Positions 26,675 through 34,357 of a stretch of DNA of 64,000 bases are shown piece after piece (position 1 is the stretch's first letter; each line of letters starts with the position of its first letter). The stretch covers positions 62,001-126,000 of the forward strand of contig JACRHS010000010.1 of NCBI GenBank assembly GCA_016217595.1, read 5' to 3'. The DNA is from Opitutia bacterium (GTDB lineage Bacteria > Verrucomicrobiota > Verrucomicrobiia > Opitutales > Opitutaceae). The translations under genes were made by a program, and so were the position numbers. The notes under the pieces were generated by a model. It saw only the letters and a list, made by a program, of their open reading frames with translations, was not told the origin of the DNA and searched no databases.

Positions 26675-27508
26675 TCAGTTTTTTGTCGCCGCCGGGGTCG
26701 CCGCAGGAGCCGGCGTAGCCGTCGGCGCGGGTGCGCTGGCTTTGGCTGCCGCCTGCGCCTCGCGTTTGGCCTTCTGCTCCTGGGCAAATTCCTGCGACAT
26801 CTGCTGAATCTTCGGCATCACCGAAACCATCTTGGATTGCATGACCTCGGTGATCTTCTGCTGCATCGCCGGCTGTTTCTCGATCATGGTCTGGCCGAGC
26901 GGCGTGCCGTAGAACTCGCCCATCGAGCGCAGCTCGTCCTTGGTAAACACCTCGCTGTAGATGCGCGCGAAATCGCCGCGCAGCGACTCGGCGTTCATCT
27001 GGGAAAACATCACGTCCATGACTTTCTGCTGCAATGCCGCGACATCCTCCGGCGCCGCCCCGCGCCCGCTCGCTCCGCTCACCATTCGCTTCATCATGGT
27101 CAGCGAAGCCTGCTTTTGTTGGGTGAGAATTTTGTCGAGCATGCTGTCGAAATTCATTTTGCGCATCACGTCTTCCGCATCGGCGATAGTGGCTTTGGCG
27201 ACCGTCTGCCCCACGTGGCTCGTCGCGAGTTTCAGCGTGAGCTCCTTGCCAGCTTTTTTCACTACCAGCGAATCTTCGGCCTGCCGGTAGGCGACAACCT
27301 GCCAGCCCTCGAAACTGGCGCCGACCGTCACCCAGTCGGTGCGCGAGCCATTGGGCAGACTGAGCGCGAAGCGCTGGTCGGTACCGATGATGAGCACGCC
27401 GCGAAATTCCGGCGGCGCATCGCCGGTCGGCACAACTGCGGGTTCGGCGGCAAACGCCGTCACCGCGGATAACAACAAGAGCGCAAAACGTAGATTCAGG
27501 AGTTTCAT
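26675..27508 (-). CDS. DUF2059 domain protein, exported
   Basis: 277 residues with a signal peptide (...LLLSAVTAFAA). Residues about 35-105 form a small beta-rich domain (GVLIIGTDQRFALSLPNGSRTDWVTVG...). Residues 110-240 are the helical DUF2059 domain: MNFDSMLDKILTQQKQASLTMM and FARIYSEVFTKDELRSMGEFYGTPLGQTMIEKQPAM, whose last phrase is the family fingerprint. The tail is Lys/Gln- then Ala/Pro-rich. It is probably periplasmic and of unknown function. It ends 9 bp from the convergent phosphatase stop. Confidence 0.85.
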   Translation of the reverse strand: MKLLNLRFALLLLSAVTAFAAEPAVVPTGDAPPEFRGVLIIGTDQRFALSLPNGSRTDWVTVGASFEGWQVVAYRQAEDSLVVKKAGKELTLKLATSHVGQTVAKATIADAEDVMRKMNFDSMLDKILTQQKQASLTMMKRMVSGASGRGAAPEDVAALQQKVMDVMFSQMNAESLRGDFARIYSEVFTKDELRSMGEFYGTPLGQTMIEKQPAMQQKITEVMQSKMVSVMPKIQQMSQEFAQEQKAKREAQAAAKASAPAPTATPAPAATPAATKN

Positions 27509-27739
27509 GACAGGTGGCTGGTTGGAAGATTGGAGCCGCCGCCGCGAGCGCGCCGGCCCGGAAACAAGACGGGCGTCACGCTACCGGAAACGCCCGTGAG
27601 CGGATATTACAAAAAAATCCGACAGTTCCGAACGGCCGGGAACTGGCGCTCGCGGCCAACCTCAACGCGCGCACGCGGTCCCTCGGAGATTACCTCCCTA
27701 ATATTTGCGCTCACGACGAGAAGGCCCACAGTAGCCACC

Positions 27740-29836
27740 ATGAAGTTGCTCCGTTCCCTCGTGTTTGGCGTGCTGATCGCGGTGGCGTTTTGCTCTGTCG
27801 CGTCCGCCCAGGTGAAGGTCACGCTCGTCGCCGCCGACACCGCCATCCAACCCGGCAAACCGTTCACGGTGGCGTTGCGCCTCACGCACGAACCGCACTG
27901 GCACACATACTGGATCAACCCCGGCACCGGCCTCGCCACCACCATCGCGTGGAAACTTCCCGCCGGCTTCACCGCCGGCGAAATCCGCTGGCCCGCGCCC
28001 CGCGTCCTGCGCGACGACACCGGCGCCATTTCTGGCAACGGCTACGAGGGCGAATTGCTGCTCCCAATCGAGATCACGCCGCCCGCGACGCTCCCCGCCG
28101 GCGCGCCCGTCACCCTGGCCGCCACGGTCGATTGGCTGATGTGCAAAGATATTTGCAAGCCGGGCAACGCTGAGGTGCAGCTCGCGCTTCCGGTCGCCAC
28201 CACGCCGCCGGCGCCCGACCCGCTGTGGCACGACAAAATCGCCCGGACTCTCGCCGAGCTGCCGCGCGCGTTGCCCGAGTGGTCCGTGCGCGCCTCGCGC
28301 GACGAAAAAAACGTGACGCTCACACTCCAGCCGAACGGCTCCGCCACGGTGCGCCCCGCGCCGGCCAGCCTGCGCTTTTTCTCGTTGGACAGCTTCGTCG
28401 CCCACGACGCAGCGCAAGAGGCCAAAACCGACAGCGCCGGCAATCTCGTGCTCACGTTCCCCGTTTCGCCCGACGGTCCGAAAAACCCCGCCCAACTCCT
28501 CGGCGTACTCACCGCTGAAACCGGCTGGCGCGCAGGCGGCGCCCAACGCGGTTTGCTCATCGCGCAGAACTGGACCGCCGCCGACGCCGCGAGCGCCCCG
28601 CCCCCGCGCGCCACCGCCGCAGTCACCGCCAACGCCAGCCGCGGTCTTCTCGGCACCGTGCTCCTCGCGTTCATCGGCGGCCTCATCCTCAACCTCATGC
28701 CCTGCGTGTTCCCCGTGCTCGGCATCAAGATTCTCGGCTTCGTCAACCAGGCGGGCCATGACCGCCGCCGCGTCACCATCCACGGCATCGTCTTCGCGCT
28801 CGGCGTGCTGCTCTCGTTTTGGTCGCTCGCGGCGGTGCTCGCCATCCTGCGCGCCGGCGGCGACCAGCTCGGCTGGGGCTTCCAGCTGCAATCGCCCGTC
28901 TTCGTTTTCCTCCTCGCGGTCGTGATGCTCGTCTTCGCGCTGAGCATGAGCGGCGTGTTCGAGTTTGGCCTGCGCGCCACCGGCATCGGCGCCAATCTCC
29001 AGATGAAGGACGGCTACAGTGGCTCGTTCTTCACCGGCGTGCTCGCAACGGTCGTCGCCACGCCGTGCAGCGCTCCATTTCTTGCGCCGGCGCTCGGAGC
29101 GGCGCTGGCATTGCCCACCGGCGAATCCTTCGTGGTGTTCACCGCCATCGCCCTGGGCCTGAGCGTGCCGTACCTCCTGCTCTCGATTTTCCCCGGCGCG
29201 GTGCGGAAGCTCCCGCGACCCGGCGCGTGGATGGAAACGTTCAAACAATTCATGGCGTTCCCTCTCTACGCGACCGTCGGCTACCTGCTGTGGGTGCTCG
29301 CCGGTCAGACCAACGACAGCAATCTGCTCAACGTGTTTTTCGGTCTGACGCTGATCGCGATGGCCACCTGGCTCTACGGCCGCACCCACGCGCCCGGCGC
29401 ACAACCAGCCCCGGCCCGCCGCGGCACCCTCGCCGGACTCGCGCTGCTCGCGCTCGGCGTCTGGCTGGGCTGGCCGCTCGCGGCCCAACCGACGGACATC
29501 GTCTGGGACCCCTGGAGCGCCGAGCGCGTCGCGCAACTGCGTGCCGAGGGCCGGCCGATCTACGTCGATTTCACCGCCCGCTGGTGCGCCACCTGCCAGG
29601 CGAACAAGCGCGTGGTGTTTCACTCGGACGAAGTACTGCGCACATTCGCCGCGCAGAAAGTCGCCACGCTGCGCGGCGACTGGACCAACCGCGACCCAAA
29701 GATCACCGCCGAGCTTGCGAAATGGGGCCGTAGCGCCGTGCCCTTCAACCTCGTCTATCGTCCCGACCGTCCCGAGCCGATAGCGCTCCCCGAACTGCTT
29801 TCGCCGACCGCTGTTCTGGACGCGCTGAAACGCTAA
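27740..29836 (+). CDS. DsbD/ScsB-type transmembrane thiol-disulfide reductase fused to thioredoxin
   Basis: 698 residues. A signal peptide leads to a DsbD N-terminal-like domain with HWHTYWINPGTGL and redox pair CKDIC (Cys135, Cys139). About eight membrane helices follow, carrying NLMPCVFP (Cys322) and ATPCSAPF (Cys443), the two cysteines that pass electrons through the membrane. A C-terminal thioredoxin domain has CATC (Cys616, Cys619). All three redox centres are intact, so it should carry reducing power from cytoplasmic thioredoxin to extracytoplasmic proteins such as mis-oxidised enzymes or cytochrome precursors. ATG at 27740 directly precedes the signal peptide. Divergent from the DUF2059 gene. 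Confidence 0.9.
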   Translation: MKLLRSLVFGVLIAVAFCSVASAQVKVTLVAADTAIQPGKPFTVALRLTHEPHWHTYWINPGTGLATTIAWKLPAGFTAGEIRWPAPRVLRDDTGAISGNGYEGELLLPIEITPPATLPAGAPVTLAATVDWLMCKDICKPGNAEVQLALPVATTPPAPDPLWHDKIARTLAELPRALPEWSVRASRDEKNVTLTLQPNGSATVRPAPASLRFFSLDSFVAHDAAQEAKTDSAGNLVLTFPVSPDGPKNPAQLLGVLTAETGWRAGGAQRGLLIAQNWTAADAASAPPPRATAAVTANASRGLLGTVLLAFIGGLILNLMPCVFPVLGIKILGFVNQAGHDRRRVTIHGIVFALGVLLSFWSLAAVLAILRAGGDQLGWGFQLQSPVFVFLLAVVMLVFALSMSGVFEFGLRATGIGANLQMKDGYSGSFFTGVLATVVATPCSAPFLAPALGAALALPTGESFVVFTAIALGLSVPYLLLSIFPGAVRKLPRPGAWMETFKQFMAFPLYATVGYLLWVLAGQTNDSNLLNVFFGLTLIAMATWLYGRTHAPGAQPAPARRGTLAGLALLALGVWLGWPLAAQPTDIVWDPWSAERVAQLRAEGRPIYVDFTARWCATCQANKRVVFHSDEVLRTFAAQKVATLRGDWTNRDPKITAELAKWGRSAVPFNLVYRPDRPEPIALPELLSPTAVLDALKR

Positions 29837-30182
29837 ACCTACCGAGGCTCGCGCCATAGGATGACAGCGGTGGCATCTCGATTCGTCACCAAGCAAGAGA
29901 GATGAAAACTGATTTTTGAAAGCCATGCCTTCCTCTGTGGACTCATGACTTTTCCTCCGTGATCTCTGTGTCCTCTACCGTCAAATCTGGGCCTTAGAAT
30001 CCCGCGGAAAGCAGACCGACTCTTTCGCGAGCTTGCATTCCGGGAAGGTCGGGCGCACGTTGCGGCACGGTTCTTTGATTGGCTGCGCAGACTGAGCGCC
30101 TGAGCGCTGACCCCGTGCCGCAAATTCGTTGCGAGCTTCGCCCGGCGGAGTTCGCACTTCGGATTTCGGATTTTCCCTTTTT
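29837..30182. other. Gene-free interval upstream of tmRNA with degenerate dispersed-repeat sequence
   Basis: No gene is supported in these 346 bases. Positions about 29931-29985 read, on the minus strand, GAGGACACAGAGATCACGGAGG and flanking CACAGAGG. This resembles the purine-rich 'cacagag/cacggag' intergenic repeat I know from Verrucomicrobia, Planctomycetes and Chloroflexi; that identification is from memory. The remainder includes a small CTGAGCGCCTGAGCG repetition near 30090 and the presumed tmRNA promoter, which I cannot place with confidence. Confidence 0.35.
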
Positions 30183-30535
30183 GGGGGTGTTCTGGATTCG
30201 ACCCTTGGTTGGAGCGCGCCGTTGCCTGTCGAGCGTGAGGATCGCTCGCTAATCTCTCTTCAAAAAAATAATAGGCACATTCGAAGAAATGCCTCTGGCG
30301 GCCTAAAAATGCCGCCTCGTTCGCCCAGTGACGCCTGCTAGCGGGTGCGAACGTCGACAGCAGGTATAGCCCGCGCGGCCGTCGTCGACGCGTAGGTCGT
30401 ATCTTCCTCCGGTGGCTGGCCGGTGCCGAGCGCGTGTTGCGGCATGATACCGGCGAGATTAAAGTAACACTACACAGGTAGACGCGGTGCGTGAAGGCCA
30501 GGGGGACCCGGGTTCAAATCCCGGCACCTCCACCA
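30183..30535 (+). ncRNA. ssrA: tmRNA (transfer-messenger RNA)
   Basis: Ribosome-rescue RNA of 353 nt. The 5' end GGGGGTG (30183-30189) pairs fully, with one G-U, to CACCTCC before the discriminator A and encoded CCA (30533-30535). Invariant TCTGGATTCGAC follows the 5' stem, and the T-arm GGGTTCAAATCCC is at the 3' end. The tag open reading frame ends at TAA 30304-30306, and the last codons give ...EEMPLAA. With the resume codon placed at GGC 30274 the ten-residue tag is GTFEEMPLAA; the resume codon is inferred from tag length and the hydrophobic LAA end. Upstream in the same frame are AAA AAA ATA ATA. Confidence 0.96.
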
Positions 30536-30556
30536 TTTTCTGTCTGTCTGGCAGTG

Positions 30557-30667
30557 TCAGCGTTGGCCCGGCGCGAGAGACAGTGCATCCAGAATCGCCA
30601 GGTTTTTCCGCGCCTCGGCGTGGTTGGGGTCGAGCTGGAGCGCGCGCTGAAATTGTTCCCGCGCCAT
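30557..30667 (-). pseudogene. C-terminal fragment of a TPR protein
   Basis: Reading on the minus strand from 30667 gives 36 residues starting MAREQFQRALQLDPNHAEAR, then KNLAILDALSLAPGQR and a stop at 30557-30559. This is a textbook last TPR unit plus tail of a much larger protein. Upstream the frame closes at a TAA (30686-30688) after six more codons, so the rest of the gene is gone. It lies 21 bp from the 3' end of tmRNA, a common integration site, and could be the scar of an insertion or deletion. Expression as a tiny protein cannot be excluded. Confidence 0.6.
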
Positions 30668-30759
30668 AATCGCTAGCTCGTTTGATTATGCCCTACCCGC
30701 TCGAACGCCAATCGAGGATCCACGCTTCATCTTTGGAGTATTCTCCGCCATCAAAAGCA

Positions 30760-30796
30760 AACGATCCGGGGCGCTTGGGGCGCACACCGGATCGTT
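30760..30796 (-). terminator. Hairpin, probable minus-strand terminator
   Basis: Perfect 10-bp inverted repeat AACGATCCGG (30760-30769) / CCGGATCGTT (30787-30796). Read on the minus strand it is followed by TTTGCTTTTG. It lies 57 bp after the stop of the Gfo/Idh gene at 30854, the last gene of the long minus-strand operon. Confidence 0.65.
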
Positions 30797-30807
30797 GGTT
30801 ACCACGA

Positions 30808-30840
30808 CCGGAACCGCGCGTTGGGCGCAGTTCCGGTTTT
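30808..30840 (+). terminator. Hairpin followed by T run, plus strand
   Basis: CCGGAAC (30808-30814) / GTTCCGG (30830-30836), with complementary GCGC segments inside the loop, followed by TTTT. On the plus strand it would stop read-through from tmRNA into the convergent operon. Confidence 0.6.
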
Positions 30841-30853
30841 CTCCTATAAACAC

Positions 30854-31933
30854 TCAGCCGACTTTGGCGTCCCAGACGCTGTCGTCGTCGTTGACGGGGA
30901 GCGAAACCGGCTGGTTGCGCGCCGCGGACTGGTACATCGCCAGGACGATTTCCAGGGTCGGACGCACCGAGGTCACCGGGATGATGACTTCGCGGTTCTG
31001 GTTGATCGCGTCGACCATGTCCTGGATGACTACCGCGTGGTCGGCATGACCGAGGTCGGCCGCGCCGGTGGCGCCGGTCGCTTGCGAGCCGCTGCCGTAG
31101 TTGCGGATTTCCGCATCTTCGGGACGGTCGTCACGGAATTTCCAGGCCGCGATCTTCTCACCGGTCATGATGGCGGTGCCATCGGTGCCGTTGATCTCGA
31201 TGCGGATGTCGGTGCCGGGCCACAATGCGGTGGAGGCTTCGACCACGCCTTGCGCGCCGCACTCGTAATCGAGGAACGCGAGCGTGGTGTCTTCGAGCTG
31301 CACCGAGGGATGCGCGATGTTGGTCATGCGCGCCTGCACTTTGCGGACCGGCCCGACGATGTATTGGAGCAGGTCGATGTAGTGGAAGGCGTGCTGCACA
31401 GTCACACCGGCGCCGGACTTGCGCGACATGCGCCACGCGTCCGACTGGTAATACTCCGTGGAACGGTACCACTTCATGTAGGTGTCGGCGTGGAGAATCT
31501 TGCCGAAGCGGCCGCTCTGCACGGCCTGGCGCATCGCCTGGACGGCCTTGCGGACGCGGCACTGCACGGTGCAGCCGAACTTGACGTTGGCTTTGCGGCA
31601 GGCGTCGACCATCTCGTCGGTGTCCTTGAGCGTCATCGCCGGCGGTTTCTCCGTGAGGACGTGTTTGCCGGCGGCGGCGCACTTGAGGACGGCGTCGCGG
31701 TGGAGGTGGTTCGGGAGGGCGACGTTGACGACGTCGATCTCCGGATCCTTCAGCATGTCGTCGAGGCTGTAGTAGGCCTTGACCTTGAACTCCGCGGCGA
31801 GCTTGTCGGCGCGGTCGCGGGCCATGTCGCAAACCGCCACGAGCTTGCCGCCCTTGGAGTCGCGCACTGCCTTGGCGTGAAAGGGAGCGATGATGCCCCC
31901 GCCGAGAATTCCAAATCCGATTGTTTTAGCCAT
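30854..31933 (-). CDS. Gfo/Idh/MocA family oxidoreductase (last gene of TetR-linked operon B)
   Basis: 359 residues, cytoplasmic. The Rossmann start IGFGILGGGIIAPFHAKAVRDS binds NAD(P), and the family motif EKP appears as LTEKPPAMTL near residue 95. The C-terminal beta-sheet domain includes GAGVTVQHAFHYIDLLQYIVG, where the His of HYID is a usual catalytic-site residue, and ends with the common VLAMYQSAARNQPVSLP. These enzymes oxidise or reduce sugar and cyclitol hydroxyls. It follows the alcohol dehydrogenase gene by 24 bp. No Shine-Dalgarno is visible at the ATG. Confidence 0.88.
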   Translation of the reverse strand: MAKTIGFGILGGGIIAPFHAKAVRDSKGGKLVAVCDMARDRADKLAAEFKVKAYYSLDDMLKDPEIDVVNVALPNHLHRDAVLKCAAAGKHVLTEKPPAMTLKDTDEMVDACRKANVKFGCTVQCRVRKAVQAMRQAVQSGRFGKILHADTYMKWYRSTEYYQSDAWRMSRKSGAGVTVQHAFHYIDLLQYIVGPVRKVQARMTNIAHPSVQLEDTTLAFLDYECGAQGVVEASTALWPGTDIRIEINGTDGTAIMTGEKIAAWKFRDDRPEDAEIRNYGSGSQATGATGAADLGHADHAVVIQDMVDAINQNREVIIPVTSVRPTLEIVLAMYQSAARNQPVSLPVNDDDSVWDAKVG

Positions 31934-31957
31934 GGGTGGATGTCGTTGAGTTTTTGA

Positions 31958-32989
31958 TTAGGGGATCAACAGCGCCTTCAGGCCCTGCAATTTCTCGATG
32001 GCATCGAACGCCTCTTCCCATTTCGCCAGCGGCAGGCGGTGGGTGATGAGTTTTTCGGCGGGCACCAGTCCATTGTTGATCAGGCTGATGGTGCGGTCCC
32101 ACGAGGTGTAGCTGGTCGAGAGGTTGAAGATCACGTCGACGACCTTGAAGCTGAACTTGTCCCACGGAATCTCGACGTTGCGGTTGCCGGTGAGGCCGAT
32201 GACGCAAATCTTGCCGAGCTTGCGGACGAGGTCGATGGTGCCGGGGATCGCGCGGGGCGAGCCGCTGCACTCGATCACCATGTCGGCGCCGAGGCCGCCG
32301 GTCATGTCCTTGATGGCGTCAACGGGGTTCACCTCGCCGAGGTTGATGGTTTTGAAACCGAGCTCCTTCGCCTTCGCGAGGCGGAGGGTCACGTCGCCGG
32401 GCGTGCCGATCAGCACCACATCGCGGGCGCCGGCGGCGCGGGCCACCATGGCGGCGAGCAAACCGATCGGGCCGGGCCCGATCACCACGACGAAATCGCC
32501 GGGGGTGATCTTCGCGCGCTCAATGACGTCGGTCACGGCGTTGGCGGTGGGCTCGACGAGCGCACCCTGGTCGAAGCTCATCGTGTCGGGCAGATTGTGG
32601 AGCAACTTCTCCGGATAGCAGATGTACTTGGTCATGCCACCGTCGATGCCCCAGCCAGGCGAGCGCTTTTCCGGGCAAATCTGGATGTTGCCGGTGCGGC
32701 ACAGCGGGCACACGCCGCAGGCCTTGGTGTGCGGCTCGGCGACCACGCGCTGGCCGACCTTGGCGGAGCGGCACTCGGGGCCGACTTCGACGACCGTGCC
32801 GGTGAACTCGTGGCCGAGGATCACGGGCGGCCAGTAGGGAAATTCGTCGTGGCGCACGTGCACATCGGTGCCGCAGATGCCGCACGCGGCGATTTCGATC
32901 TTCACCTCGCCCGCCTTCGGGTTCGGCTCGGGAACGTCCCGAAGTTCGAGGAATCCTTTGCCTTTTTGAGTCTTAACGAGAGCTTTCAT
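31958..32989 (-). CDS. Zinc-dependent medium-chain alcohol/polyol dehydrogenase
   Basis: 343 residues. Catalytic zinc residues are Cys37 in CGICGTD and His-Glu in GHEFTG. The four-cysteine structural zinc loop is CGVCPLCRTGNIQICPE, and NAD-binding is VVVIGPGPIGLLAA. Overall it resembles threonine 3-dehydrogenase, sorbitol dehydrogenase and butanediol dehydrogenase. The loop WGIDGGMTKYICYPEKLLHNLPD is typical of polyol and threonine types. It may oxidise the hydroxyl of a sugar-derived intermediate made by the rest of the operon. The 123-bp gap to the upstream hydrolase gene contains two hairpins. Confidence 0.88.
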   Translation of the reverse strand: MKALVKTQKGKGFLELRDVPEPNPKAGEVKIEIAACGICGTDVHVRHDEFPYWPPVILGHEFTGTVVEVGPECRSAKVGQRVVAEPHTKACGVCPLCRTGNIQICPEKRSPGWGIDGGMTKYICYPEKLLHNLPDTMSFDQGALVEPTANAVTDVIERAKITPGDFVVVIGPGPIGLLAAMVARAAGARDVVLIGTPGDVTLRLAKAKELGFKTINLGEVNPVDAIKDMTGGLGADMVIECSGSPRAIPGTIDLVRKLGKICVIGLTGNRNVEIPWDKFSFKVVDVIFNLSTSYTSWDRTISLINNGLVPAEKLITHRLPLAKWEEAFDAIEKLQGLKALLIP

Positions 32990-33021
32990 GGTTGGTAAAT
33001 TTCAGAGGAGAAACGGAAGGG

Positions 33022-33053
33022 AGCTTTTGCGAAAAAGCTGCCGGGACACCCGG
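33022..33053. other. Two small intercistronic hairpins
   Basis: AGCTTTT-GCGA-AAAAGCT (33022-33039) and CCGGG-aca-CCCGG (33041-33053) lie in the 123-bp space between the M20 hydrolase and alcohol dehydrogenase genes. They may mark mRNA processing or partial termination inside the operon. Neither is followed by a T run on the minus strand. Confidence 0.4.
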
Positions 33054-33112
33054 AGGCATCCCGACAGCAGAGAGAATTAAGCGAGTGAAAACGCGACCGG
33101 GGCGCGGACGCC

Positions 33113-34345
33113 TCAACCGCAGTAATCGCGCACGAACGTGGTCAGCAGGCACGCGGAGTCGGTCAGCTCTTTGAGCGAGAGCTGCTCGTCCTTCGAGTGT
33201 GCGACCTTGAGCGTGCCGGCGCCGTAAACGACCGTCGGGATGCCCACCTGGTTGTTGTAGAACCACGCGTCGCAGGAGGCGGTCATCGCGCCGACTTCGA
33301 GCGGCACGCCGGCCTGCTTCGCGCTGGCGAGGATCGCCTGCGGGAACGCATGCTTCGGATCGACCACGCTGCTGTCGTGCCGGTACATGAAGCTCAGCTC
33401 GAAATTCTTCGAGAAGAACTCGTCGCCGCCCTTGGCCAACGCCTGGCGCATACCTTCGCAGATCTGCTCCTTGGTTTTGTTGGGCAGGAGACCGAGCACG
33501 CCTTCCATCGACGCCCGGCTCGGGGCCGCCGCCGGCCAGTTGCCGGCTTGCAGCTTGCCGAAGGTGATCGGCATCGGGTTCGGGAACGGATCGAAGAGCG
33601 GCAGACCGCGCGAAGCGGCCAGCGTCTCGGCGTGGAACTTCTCGAGGATGGCGATGGCGTCACGCGCCATAAGGAGCGCGCTGCGGGTCTGGCCCGCCTG
33701 GCCGCTGTGGCCGGCCTTGCCATTGAACACGAGGCGGAACCAAACGGCGCCGCGGATCGAGGTGAAGAGCTTCCCTTCGGAGGCTTCGAGCACCATGCAG
33801 GCGTCGGCTTTTTCGCCGGTGCGCGCCATGGCGAGCGAGCCGTTGCCGCCGTTTTCCTCTTCGACAACGATGTGGCCGACGAGGTCGCCCTTGAGCTTGA
33901 TGTTGAGGGCGTCGAGCGCCTTCAGCATGAAGTAGAACAAAGCCACCTGACCCTTGTCGTCGCACGCGCCACGGCCGAACATGATGCCGTTTTCGACGCG
34001 CGGATTGTACGGGTCGATCTGCCCCTCGGAGGGAGGCACGACGTCGGTGTGGGCGTTGATGATAAGTTTTTTGCCGCCGCCGGTGCCCTTGCGGATCACG
34101 CGGAGGTTGAAGCGCCCGTCATAGTTGATGTCGGGCACGGGATCGGAGTAATCCGGATCCTTCTTGATGGCGTTGGAGAGCGGCACGCGCTCGACGGTGA
34201 CGCCGAGTTTGGCGAATTCGCGCTCGCAGAGCAGCATCACCTCGTGCTCCTGGCCGGGCACGGAGGGAAGGCGGATGAGATCGGCGAGAAACCGCTGCGC
34301 TTCGGGCAACAGTTTCTCCACGGTGGTACGGACAGCGTCGCTCAT
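33113..34345 (-). CDS. M20 family metallohydrolase (peptidase or N-deacylase)
   Basis: 410 residues. Metal ligands are in order: INAHTDVVPP (His and the catalytic Asp two residues on), GRGACDDKG (bridging Asp), VEEENGGNG (catalytic Glu then metal Glu), a later Asp/Glu, and AHSKDEQ (last His). The dimerisation domain interrupts as usual, with GKAGHSGQAGQTRSA. The architecture is that of ArgE/DapE/CPG2 enzymes, which remove an N-acyl group or cleave small peptides. The operon context (aminotransferase, hydroxyacid dehydrogenase) favours an N-acyl amino compound as substrate; that is inference. It lies 12 bp after the aminotransferase stop. Confidence 0.87.
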   Translation of the reverse strand: MSDAVRTTVEKLLPEAQRFLADLIRLPSVPGQEHEVMLLCEREFAKLGVTVERVPLSNAIKKDPDYSDPVPDINYDGRFNLRVIRKGTGGGKKLIINAHTDVVPPSEGQIDPYNPRVENGIMFGRGACDDKGQVALFYFMLKALDALNIKLKGDLVGHIVVEEENGGNGSLAMARTGEKADACMVLEASEGKLFTSIRGAVWFRLVFNGKAGHSGQAGQTRSALLMARDAIAILEKFHAETLAASRGLPLFDPFPNPMPITFGKLQAGNWPAAAPSRASMEGVLGLLPNKTKEQICEGMRQALAKGGDEFFSKNFELSFMYRHDSSVVDPKHAFPQAILASAKQAGVPLEVGAMTASCDAWFYNNQVGIPTVVYGAGTLKVAHSKDEQLSLKELTDSACLLTTFVRDYCG

Positions 34346-34357
34346 GGGTTGAGTGGC

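Noticed and set aside
27698-29926. 742-codon minus-strand frame opposite the DsbD gene
   Set aside because: Antisense of a gene with all its redox cysteines; translation is low-complexity Glu/Arg/Gly.
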